A stretch of DNA of 24,094 nt from positions 1 to 24,094 of IMG/VR virus record IMGVR_UViG_3300046009_000266; one strand, given 5' to 3'. The notes beneath the pieces are model-generated. The model saw only the letters and a list, made by a program, of their open reading frames with translations, made no database searches and had not been told where the DNA came from. The stretch is from a virus. Made by a program: the position numbers and the translations under genes. This document shows positions 1-8,600 of the stretch, one piece after another. Numbering within the stretch: the stretch's first letter is position 1; each line of letters begins with the position of its first letter.

Positions 1-12
1 TAGTGAGTAGGA

Positions 13-3000
13 CTACACGCCCTTGAGAGCTGCTACGTCAGCTTCAAGGGTTTCGATGCGACCAATAGCCTCCTGCAGCGCAGCCGTCAGCAGAGGCACA
101 AGCTTGGACTGGTCGATACCTTGGTAGACGGGGTTGCCGTCAACATCCACTTCATCCTTGGTGCCTTGTACAGCCAGAGGGCACACTTCCTGTAATTCGT
201 GTGCAATGAAACCTTCACTAAGTGGTTGCGTCCCGCCAAAGCCCTTTTTCCATTCAAATTGCACTGGCTTAAGTGCTTTCAAACGGTCAGATGCGTTACT
301 TAGACAAACAATATTCTCCTTGAGGCGGTAGTCAGAACTGGTGTTGTATGTGGTGGTGGATCCGTTTGATAAGATCGACCCGGCACTAACGCGAGAGCTG
401 CCGTTGTCCGTATAGAAATTAATATGTGTAAGGGCAGACGCTGATGACCCAAGATTCCAAGCAGCCCCGCTCCCGGAAACTCGACAACGAATGGCATTGT
501 CAGTAGCGATATAAATTCCATTTACGCGGTTGGCCGTAGGATCAGTGTTTGTGGTGTTAATAAAAACACCACCATCACTCCCAATCCTCATCCGCTCTGA
601 CAGAGAGGTCGAACCAGTAAAGAAGCACAGCGAATCGCTTTGATTGTCGCTACCTTTAATTTGAGAAATCTTGGCTCCACCGGCGCCACTACCTAAGCTT
701 GGACCAAAGATAATTTGGTTTATAATGCTTCCCGAAGCTTGGTTTGTCTGATATCCATAAAGCGCTAATGTATTAGTTCTTACAGTCTCGTCCGTATGCC
801 CACCTATTTGCATTTTGTAGGACGAGTCAGCGACACTAGACGTGCCAACCAACAACCTGCCGGAGCTGTCGATGCGGGCCCGTTCTGTATTAGTGCCACC
901 CGAGGCGGTCCTGAAGGTTAGAATACCGGAATGAGATCCTGCTGTATTTCCGTCAATTAGACCTGCAATAGATGAATATACTACTTTGGCAGATGATCCG
1001 TTTAAGGCAGTGAACGACAAGCTGTTGCCTGACGCACCAGCGCCAAAGCTGCCTGGCATGTGAATTCTGATGCCATCACTCACTGTTCCATTGACTGCAG
1101 CGGAAACTACTTCTAGTGGGGCGTCAGGACTCGTAGTCCCAATCCCTAGTCGCCCACTTGAGTCAACACGCAGCCTCTCAGTGCCTTCAGTCGTAATAGC
1201 AAACGTGCCATTACTCCCAGTATCCGTAACCTCAGCCTTGGTGTTACCGACTTCTATCTTTGAGGTGATGGTGGTGCCTTGCGGCGCTGCATCCACCCAC
1301 TGGCTGCCGTTCGGGTCTTGGTAGTAGACGTAAAGCCGACCACCGACCGAGTCGTACCAGAGGTCGCCATCAACAGGCGTGCTGGGCGCTGTGTCGCTGG
1401 TGGTAACCGTGGCACCACTTGCTGCAGCAGTAGCCCAGGAGAGCGTGCCTGAGCCGTTGGTGCTTAGCACCTGCCCGCTGGTGCCATCAGCACTCGGCAG
1501 GGTCCATGTGACGTTGCTGCTGACTGTTGCTGGGCCTTGGAACGCAACCCAGTTACTGCTGTCGCTATCGGCAAAGCGCAGATCTGACTGAGCGTTCAGG
1601 GTCACGTCGCCGGTCAGTGCACCACCTGCCTTCGGCAGGGCAGCGTTCGCCAGGTCGTATGCCGACTTGACAGCGTTCGGGGTTGCTGCCGTTGAGGTGC
1701 TGGTGCTGCTCGTCGAATCGGTCAGCTGCACCACGCCCACCACGCTGGTGGTGCCGGCCACGATCTTGCTGCCGCTGATCGCAGCGCCGCTGGCGATGTC
1801 GGCGTTCATGATGGCGCCGGAGAGCACCAGCGTGCCGTCTGCGTTCGGCAGATAGATCAGCCGGTCCGCGGTCGGATCAGCAGCCAGCAGCTTGGTTTCG
1901 TTCGCGTCGTCGGTGCTGCCCTCGAACACCAGCCCCACGTTGGCGCCGAGCGCCACGTCACCCGTGAAGGTGCCGCCAGCTGCAGGCACTGCCGCAGCCG
2001 CCAGGTCATAGGCCGCCTTCACCGCTGTGGGTGTGGCAGCGAGCACCGAGCTGGTGGTGCCCGTGCTGTCGCTCAGCTGCACAACGCCGGCCACGCTGGT
2101 GCTTGCCGATGCCACGCTGACCGCAGGCGTAGTGGTGCCGTTGCTGACCGAGATCGCGCCGGAGCCCGTCACGCTGGTGACGGTGCCCACGTAGTCAGCG
2201 CCCCACTCGAGGCCGGTGGCAGCGGCGCTGTTGGCGCGCAGCACCTGCCCATTGGTGCCCACGCCGAGCTTGCTCAGCGCGGTGCTGCTGGATGCCGCCA
2301 GCAGATCACCCTTCGTGTAGCTGGTGGCGCCGGTGCCGCCCTTGGTGGCCAGCAGCGTGCCGCTGGTGATGTTGTCGGCGTTGCGGCACTCGTTGGATAC
2401 CTCCTCGATCGCCGCTTGCACGTTGGTGCTGCCGAGGTTGGCGGCAGGCGAGAAGCTGACGTTGTTGGCCGTTTGCGCTACGAACGTGGACGACACGTCG
2501 ATCACGGTCCAGCTGGAGCCGTTGCTCAGCAGCAGGTCAGGCGGTGCCAGTGCAACGGTCGGTGCCGGCGCTGTGCCGGTGCCGCCGACAGACACCACCA
2601 CGTAGTAGCCGTTGTTGCTCGAACTGGCGGAGGGAAGCGCGTTACCAACCGTCAGGCCGATGGCTGAGCCCTCGGTGGTGACGGTGGCGATCTGGTTCAG
2701 TGTGGCGTCATAGGTGCCGGCGAAGATCACCGAACCGGCCGAGATACCAAGCGGCTGCCAGACGTTGCCGTCCCACAGGAAGAACGCCTCGTCGAGCGGA
2801 TTGAAGAAGATCTGGCCGATGAAGTCGGCAGTGGGCAGCGCTTCACCGAACTTTGCCGTGGAATAGTTAGCCAGCTTCTGACCGGTGACGGCATCATCTG
2901 CAATCAGGGCTGTGTTGAATGTGCCGCTGGTGATCTTGCTGGCCGGCAGCGAAGGGATGTCGGTATCGGCCAGTGCTGCGCCTGCCGTGACGTGCCCCTG

Positions 3001-4308
3001 CGCATCCACCGTCACCTTGGGGTAGGTGCCAGCGGTGGCGCTGTTGCTGTGGTTCAGCGTGCCGCTGCTGACCGACAGGCCGGTGCCGGGCTGGATGATG
3101 CCCTTGGCGCTGGCGGTAGCGTCCGGCAGGTCGCCGGGCACCAGCGCACGGAAGGTCGGCGCCGCATCGGCGCCAGTCGTCGGTCCAGCGAACACCCGTG
3201 CTGCGCTCTGCGTGTCGAGAGTGGTGGTGATCGTGGCGCTGTAGTTGTCGGGGTAGGCGACCGAGAACGACAGCGGACTGGTGTCGCTGAAGCTGATCGT
3301 GCCGAGCGATGCCTGGCGCACCCAGCTGGTGCCGTCCCAGGTGTACTCGATGCCGGTGTTGGTGTTTAGCCACTGCTGACCGATGAAGGCGCCGCTACCG
3401 GACGGCGTGGAGGCGGCCACCACGGCAGCCGACTGATCCGCCAGCTTGGCGGCGGTGATGGCGTCATCGGCCACCTTGCCGGTGGTGACGGCGCCGGTAC
3501 CGAGTTTGGCCTCAACGACAGCGCCGCTGGCGATCGTTGCGGCAAACGATCCGGTGCCGGAGCCTGTCACGTCACCCGTCAGGGTGATCGTCTGATCGCC
3601 GGTGTTGGTGCCGGAGGTGGTGCCGCTGTGGGTGCCGGAGAAGGTGCCGGACTGCGTGGCGAGCGTGCCAAGGCCGAGCGTGGTGCGCTGTGCCGCAGCG
3701 TCTGCGTCATCGAGCAGCGCACGGCCTGCTGCAGTGCAGGCGATCTCCTCAACATCACCAGAGCCCGCAGTGCTGCGGCCGAGCAGCACGTTGCTGCTGC
3801 TGGTGTCCTGCAGCTTGGCGTAGGTGACGGCGCCATCCGCCAGCGCTGCCGTGCCGAGGTTGCTGGCCTTGGCGGTGGTGACGGCGCCATCCGCCAGCTT
3901 TGCGGTGCTCACCGAGCCATCCGCCAGCACCGAGGTGATCGCGCTGTAGGCGCCGGAGCGGTAGATCTGCAGCTCGCCGGTGCTGCTGTTGACCCAGCCG
4001 CGGCCGTCGAAATTGTCGGAACCGGGCGCCGAGGCGCTGATCGCCACCGAGCTGCTGTCGGCGAGCTTCGCGGCGGTGACGGCATCATTCGCCAGCGCTG
4101 CGGTGCCGAGCTTGGTGACGCTGGCCTGATCCAGCTTGTCGAGATCGATCGACGCGGCATCGACCAGATCGAGGCCGGCATCCACTAGGTCCTTGGCGGT
4201 GACCTTCTTCGTCTGCGATGCCGAAATATCGGCAATGGGCAGCACGTCGGTGGCAGCCACCGAGGACTTCGGCAGGGATGTGAGTTGGGTAATCCGCTGA
4301 TCAGCCAA
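13..4308 (-). CDS. Giant tail fibre with C-terminal S74 intramolecular chaperone domain
   Basis: A 1431-residue receptor-binding fibre, the last gene of the tail block here. The first ~46 residues (DVLPIADISASQTKKVTAKD) look like the virion-attaching start of many phage fibres. Then come AVTxAKLAD repeats (residues ~70-160, ~270-290, ~465-480), each long unit ending in a G..W.N..TG..W.G..W segment, and two phage-fibre repeats of the GVVQLxDST...TPxAVKxAYDLA type (about 735-775 and 852-892). Three ERxRIDSSGRL-like repeats follow (about 1043, 1142 and 1237). The end (about 1325-1431) has SDYRLKENI, GFIAHELQEV and a terminal coiled coil, the hallmarks of the Peptidase_S74 chaperone that trimerises fibres and cuts itself off; Ser1325 is the likely cleavage residue. 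The start codon is TTG, chosen because GGAGG lies 8 bases upstream, an in-frame stop sits two codons upstream, and no ATG occurs near the N-terminus. GC content falls sharply below about position 1250. The receptor is unknown. Confidence 0.93.
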   Translation of the reverse strand: MADQRITQLTSLPKSSVAATDVLPIADISASQTKKVTAKDLVDAGLDLVDAASIDLDKLDQASVTKLGTAALANDAVTAAKLADSSSVAISASAPGSDNFDGRGWVNSSTGELQIYRSGAYSAITSVLADGSVSTAKLADGAVTTAKASNLGTAALADGAVTYAKLQDTSSSNVLLGRSTAGSGDVEEIACTAAGRALLDDADAAAQRTTLGLGTLATQSGTFSGTHSGTTSGTNTGDQTITLTGDVTGSGTGSFAATIASGAVVEAKLGTGAVTTGKVADDAITAAKLADQSAAVVAASTPSGSGAFIGQQWLNTNTGIEYTWDGTSWVRQASLGTISFSDTSPLSFSVAYPDNYSATITTTLDTQSAARVFAGPTTGADAAPTFRALVPGDLPDATASAKGIIQPGTGLSVSSGTLNHSNSATAGTYPKVTVDAQGHVTAGAALADTDIPSLPASKITSGTFNTALIADDAVTGQKLANYSTAKFGEALPTADFIGQIFFNPLDEAFFLWDGNVWQPLGISAGSVIFAGTYDATLNQIATVTTEGSAIGLTVGNALPSASSSNNGYYVVVSVGGTGTAPAPTVALAPPDLLLSNGSSWTVIDVSSTFVAQTANNVSFSPAANLGSTNVQAAIEEVSNECRNADNITSGTLLATKGGTGATSYTKGDLLAASSSTALSKLGVGTNGQVLRANSAAATGLEWGADYVGTVTSVTGSGAISVSNGTTTPAVSVASASTSVAGVVQLSDSTGTTSSVLAATPTAVKAAYDLAAAAVPAAGGTFTGDVALGANVGLVFEGSTDDANETKLLAADPTADRLIYLPNADGTLVLSGAIMNADIASGAAISGSKIVAGTTSVVGVVQLTDSTSSTSTSTAATPNAVKSAYDLANAALPKAGGALTGDVTLNAQSDLRFADSDSSNWVAFQGPATVSSNVTWTLPSADGTSGQVLSTNGSGTLSWATAAASGATVTTSDTAPSTPVDGDLWYDSVGGRLYVYYQDPNGSQWVDAAPQGTTITSKIEVGNTKAEVTDTGSNGTFAITTEGTERLRVDSSGRLGIGTTSPDAPLEVVSAAVNGTVSDGIRIHMPGSFGAGASGNSLSFTALNGSSAKVVYSSIAGLIDGNTAGSHSGILTFRTASGGTNTERARIDSSGRLLVGTSSVADSSYKMQIGGHTDETVRTNTLALYGYQTNQASGSIINQIIFGPSLGSGAGGAKISQIKGSDNQSDSLCFFTGSTSLSERMRIGSDGGVFINTTNTDPTANRVNGIYIATDNAIRCRVSGSGAAWNLGSSASALTHINFYTDNGSSRVSAGSILSNGSTTTYNTSSDYRLKENIVCLSNASDRLKALKPVQFEWKKGFGGTQPLSEGFIAHELQEVCPLAVQGTKDEVDVDGNPVYQGIDQSKLVPLLTAALQEAIGRIETLEADVAALKGV

Positions 4309-4316
4309 GGCTCAAG

Positions 4317-4321
4317 CCTCC
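4317..4321 (-). promoter_or_regulatory. Ribosome binding site fixing the TTG start of the fibre gene
   Basis: On the minus strand GGAGG lies 8 bases before TTG (4308-4306), which opens the fibre frame. The frame has a TGA two codons further upstream, so no earlier start is possible. The nearby ATG at 4345 is in another frame and soon meets a stop. Confidence 0.75.
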
Positions 4322-4346
4322 AAGGGCACCACTGCTAGAGCCCATG

Positions 4347-5222
4347 TTAGTCCTCAGTTTCCTTCAGCAAGAAGTCGAGCGACTGCTCAAGGTTGATGCG
4401 GTCGTCGTCTTCCTTGAGGATGAACTCATCAATGGAGCCGATCAGCAGCCTGATCTCTCCTGTTGTCACGAAATCAATCGTGCAGTTGATGATGTCGCCT
4501 GCGCGCACTTCCACGCCGGCCTTTGTCACCATCGCATCGAATTGGTAGAAGACGTTATTCACGCCTGCATCGACTGACTTGTCGGTGAGGTAGAGCGCGC
4601 AGTCGAAGCTGCTGCCAAGCTCGAGGCGCTGGATCAGCTGCAGCATCAGCAGCGGCGTCTCGGTGACGCCGGCCGTTGTGTAGTCGAAGGCGCAGGTGAT
4701 CGAGCCACTGCCCGACAGCAGACCAGCGCTGTAGAGCTGCCGGAACTTGTCGTTCAGGCTGGTGGTGTCGATCGCCTCGCGATCCGTGGCCAGCGTGTAG
4801 TCGATGACGTTGCCCAGCACGCTGTAGGACACGTCGCGCACGCGGCACTCGATCGGGATCGGTTCACCGGAGAACTGGTAGAGCGCCAGCTCATTGGCGC
4901 GCGTGTTATTGACCGCATCGGTGAAGGTGCGGAAGAAGCGCAGGCCACCGGCTGCGTTCACGTTCACGTAGGCGGAGATGCCGCTCTCCACCGTGCCGCT
5001 GCTCCATGCGGCCCCGGTGAAGCAGACCAGCCCGCGCGCGTCGGTGGTGCTGATGTCCACCCGGTCACCCGTGAGCAGGTTGTCGCCGGCACTGTCGAAG
5101 CTCAGCCGGTCGAGGCTGGTGTTCACGTCGGCAGGATCGATCTGATCCTGCAGCGCGCTGATCAGCACCGAGGTGGCACGCCTCAGCCTGACGTTGCCCT
5201 TGGTGCCGAGGAAGAAGGTCAT
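4347..5222 (-). CDS. Tail tube-like distal tail protein, larger of a tandem pair
   Basis: A 291-residue protein not matched to a named family. It starts on ATGA with the gene before it. Its N-terminus (MTFFLGTKGNVRL) and its second half resemble the preceding 149-residue protein: IDTTS...LLSGSGSIT at about 151-176, and VFYQFDAMVTKAGVEVRAGD followed by DFVTTG at about 224-255. The alternation of beta strands with a closing G(E/D)I..(T/I)xF..xG motif is what is seen in tail tube proteins, including the major one of this window. Residues ~15-125 form an extra segment absent from the smaller partner. The C-terminal ~30 residues are acidic and probably helical. Its position between the J-like tip protein and the fibre suggests a collar or adaptor at the tail end; that role is inferred. 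Confidence 0.8.
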   Translation of the reverse strand: MTFFLGTKGNVRLRRATSVLISALQDQIDPADVNTSLDRLSFDSAGDNLLTGDRVDISTTDARGLVCFTGAAWSSGTVESGISAYVNVNAAGGLRFFRTFTDAVNNTRANELALYQFSGEPIPIECRVRDVSYSVLGNVIDYTLATDREAIDTTSLNDKFRQLYSAGLLSGSGSITCAFDYTTAGVTETPLLMLQLIQRLELGSSFDCALYLTDKSVDAGVNNVFYQFDAMVTKAGVEVRAGDIINCTIDFVTTGEIRLLIGSIDEFILKEDDDRINLEQSLDFLLKETED

Positions 5223-5668
5223 GCGATCACGCCGCCAGCGAGGAAGTCGCCATCGACCGTGAACTGGATCGGCACGGTCACCAGCTCGCCGGTGCTGACG
5301 CCAACCTGCGCGGATGTGATGTAGGCGAAGAACTCCAGATCGTCGGCTGCGTCATCGCTGATGCGCAGGCGAAGCTTCACGCGATCGGTCTCGGTGACGG
5401 CACCCACCTTCTGCACCTTGCCGAGCAGTGCGGTGAACTGCGCCAGCGTGGCCGACTCGCCGGCCTCGAGGCGGTAGTAGAGAAGCGTGGCCGAACCGCT
5501 GGCGGACTTCAGGCCAGGCGTAAAGGTTGCGGCCGTGCTGTCGATCGCGGTGGTGCTCAGCAGCTCCACGCTGGTCTCCACCGACCAGTCGCGGATCTTC
5601 GCCACGGGTTTGTAGGCCGCGCCGTCCCAGAACTCCAGCTTGCCCGTGCGGCCTGTGTAGAAGCCCAT
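5219..5668 (-). CDS. Tail tube-like distal tail protein, smaller of a tandem pair
   Basis: A 149-residue, mostly beta protein starting 26 bases after the J-like gene ends; the ribosome site is weak. Visible landmarks are MGFYTGRTGKLEF at the start, PGLKSASGSATLLYY at about 51-65 and FFAYITSAQVGVSTGELV with IQFTVDG at about 113-140. The last pattern (a strand, V.V..GE, then a strand ending xFT..G) is typical of phage tail tube proteins. The next gene repeats these landmarks in the same order, so the two are probably ancient duplicates. The true tail tube gene is at 14628-15563, so this one is more likely a distal tail ring or adaptor component. Lambda has no counterpart at this position. Its function is inferred from fold-like patterns and position only. 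Confidence 0.8.
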   Translation of the reverse strand: MGFYTGRTGKLEFWDGAAYKPVAKIRDWSVETSVELLSTTAIDSTAATFTPGLKSASGSATLLYYRLEAGESATLAQFTALLGKVQKVGAVTETDRVKLRLRISDDAADDLEFFAYITSAQVGVSTGELVTVPIQFTVDGDFLAGGVIA

Positions 5669-5694
5669 GAACGGCGGCCCAGTCTGAAATCAGG

Positions 5695-8600
5695 CTAGCG
5701 AATGGTGAAGCCACTATCCGCGAAAGCCGCGATCAGGCTCAAGGTCTGGCCATCCTGCTGAATGCACGGATGTTCAATGGCTTTCACCGAAACCTGCCCG
5801 TCTTCATCCATTTGCACCTCCGTTACACGGAACACCCGCTTGCGGGTGATCGAGGTGCCGAGCACGAACAGTCGGCCGACATAGGGTGCCAGCGCTGAGG
5901 CGGTGCCGTTGGTGACGGTCACGCTGTCCAGGCTCACCACAGCGCTGCCGGACTGGTAGACCAGCGCCTTCAGGCCGCTGCCGTTCGGCGCCTGCCCGAT
6001 CGGCGTGTTGAGCACGCCGCCGGCCTCCACCACGCCGGTGCTCACCTGATCCCACTGGTTCTCGCCGATCGCCACGTAGATGTAGCTGCCGGGCTCCAGC
6101 ACGCTGTCGGTGGGGAAGGTGGAGAACTCGATCGCGCGACGGATGTGGCGCCGCTGGTTGCAGAGCAGCTTGCCGAACCGGATCGCCTGGCTGCGGTTGG
6201 TGACGTACTGGGAGAGATCGAAGGTCTGGCGCACGCTGTTGGCCTCGAGCGCATCAGCGCGGCTCACCTCCACGCTGCGGTTGCGCGGGAAGACGCCATC
6301 GATCTCGGTGTCGCGGTAGATCACCGAGGCGATCAGGTCCTGCACGCTGCTGCCGAAATCGAGGAACTCCTCGCGGTAGCTGTCCTCGAGGATGTTGCCT
6401 TGGTTGAACAGCGCCGAGATGGTGACCTGCCGTGTGATGTTGCCGGCGTCATCGCAGGGCACCGCCGGCACCAGCGTTTCGCGGCCACCGACACGGCCAA
6501 GCTCAAGCAGCGAGAACGGTGCCACGTCCGCCCAGAACTGCCGCCACGGCACCTGCTCGGCGATCACGCCATCCATGAACAACTCGTTCTGACGGCAGAA
6601 ACGCTTAGCCAGCGCCAGCGCCTGCAGATCGACGCCGCCGATCTTGGCGAACCGGCCGATGCCGTTCTCGCCGTCGAGGATCGTGTCGAGGAAGATGTCG
6701 GGCGCGTAGCTGCTGGAGCCATCCGGCTGTGAGGGGTAGGTGCCGTCATCACGCAGGCGGCGCAGCTTCTTGCCCTCGAGCGTGAACACCGACAGCGAGC
6801 GCAGGTCTTGGATGCCTTGGCCGCTGTAGGCGTTGAAGCCCAGCAGCGTCAGTCCGTTGTAGAGGTTGGGGTAGTTACTGAAGGCCTCGATGCGCTGCTC
6901 CGTCACGGCGCTGATCGAGAACTCGGGTCCACCTTCAAAGCTGAAGCTGGTCTGCGTGTCGGAGCGCACGGAGAACAGCCCCCACTCGTCCACCTCGTAG
7001 GGGTTGACGTTGATCGATGGCTTGAGACCTTGCCGTGAGCGCACGCTGCCGAGGAAGGTGAACTGCCCGCCAGCTGGTCCGGGGATGATCTGCACGTCGC
7101 CGCTGTTCTCGATGTAGGCGAAGTCAGCAAAGCCGTGAAACTGCATTTCGGCAGCAGGCTCGGCGATCGGATCGAAGCGGAACTGCCAGTTGCCGATGTT
7201 GTCGCCGGCCACGAACTTCAGTGACATGAAGTTGTCCACGTCGGCGCCGCGGCGCACGGCGAAGATGTAGGGCAGCCGGCTCCACTCTGCGCCGGTGCGG
7301 CGGTAGCGCAGCCAGAAGAAGGCCGCGCGCACCTTGGTGCCGTTGTCGCTGTCGCGGAACCGCTCCACCTTCTCCTTGCCGTACTTCGGCGCACGGCCTT
7401 GGATCCGCTTAAACACCTTAGCCTTGAGCGCGAAATCAACCACGCGGCACTCGGTGATCGTCTCGTAGCCGGCCTCCTCCATCTTCACCAGGCACTTGGT
7501 GTTGAAAAAGTCGTTCCAGCTGTTCGGATTCTCGAGGTAGCGCTGCAAAAAGCCAATTCTGTTGTTTTTGGTTGTGATCTCGCTGCGCAGGTTGGCGTCA
7601 CGCGCCGACATTGCATTCAAATCGAGGTTGTTGGCGTCTGCGTAAAGCTCAGCCAGTTCCTTCTGCAAGCGGCTTTGCCGCCTGAGCAGAACCTTGCGGT
7701 CTTCGCGGAGCGTACCGCCTCTGGGCGTATTGAAGCCATACTCACGAACGGCCCAGTCGAGCTTTGACTGCTGATTCCTCAGGCGCTTGCTCAGAGTCGC
7801 AATTCGTACCCTGGCTTCCCTGATCCACTGCCTTCTTCTGTCGATGAACGCCTGGCTGGTGTTGGGTTTCTTCCGCTCTGCGCTGATCTCCTCTTGCCAT
7901 TCTTCGATCTGGTTTCTTTCGTCGTCTCGGCTCTGGCGAGTGTTTAGCACCCTCTGGGCGAATGGATTGATGCGATCGTCGAAGATGTCACCGTCATCGT
8001 TGAGTATGCTGTCGATCTCGGCAGCAGTCCAACGGTTATCTCTTAACTCTTCAACCAGACTGATGAGCGAATCAATCTCATTGAGCTTTGCACTGATCCC
8101 ATCGCCAACGCCGGGCTTGAGGATCGATTGATTGCGCAGCAGCTCATCGTTCAGCGTTTCAATTTCACCCTGCAGCTTGATGATCTCGTTTTGTGCTTCG
8201 CGGCCGTTCTTCTTGAAGTCTGTGGTGCCGTAGTCCTCGATCGGGCAGATACCAGCCTCGATGCACTCCATCGAGACCCGCATGGCGCCGTCCTCCAGCT
8301 CCACGTTCTTGATCGGTGCCGCCACGCGGAACTTCGCGCTGCCGAGCTTGTAGGTGCTGGCCGCGTCGATGTAGCTCGAGAGCGTGCGGCGCAGCTCCTT
8401 GGCCGCGCGGGCGGTGTCGCTGCCGCCTGAGCTGATCTGCCGGAAGATCAGCGTCATGCGCTGCCCGACCGGGACTGTGGGACGCGCGTCGTTGAGCACG
8501 TTCAGTGGCCAGTAGCTCTCCAGCCCGGCGATCTCCACGCCAAGCGGTGCGTCCTTCTCCCTGCCATCCTCATCGCGGTCGATGTAGACCACGTTGATCG

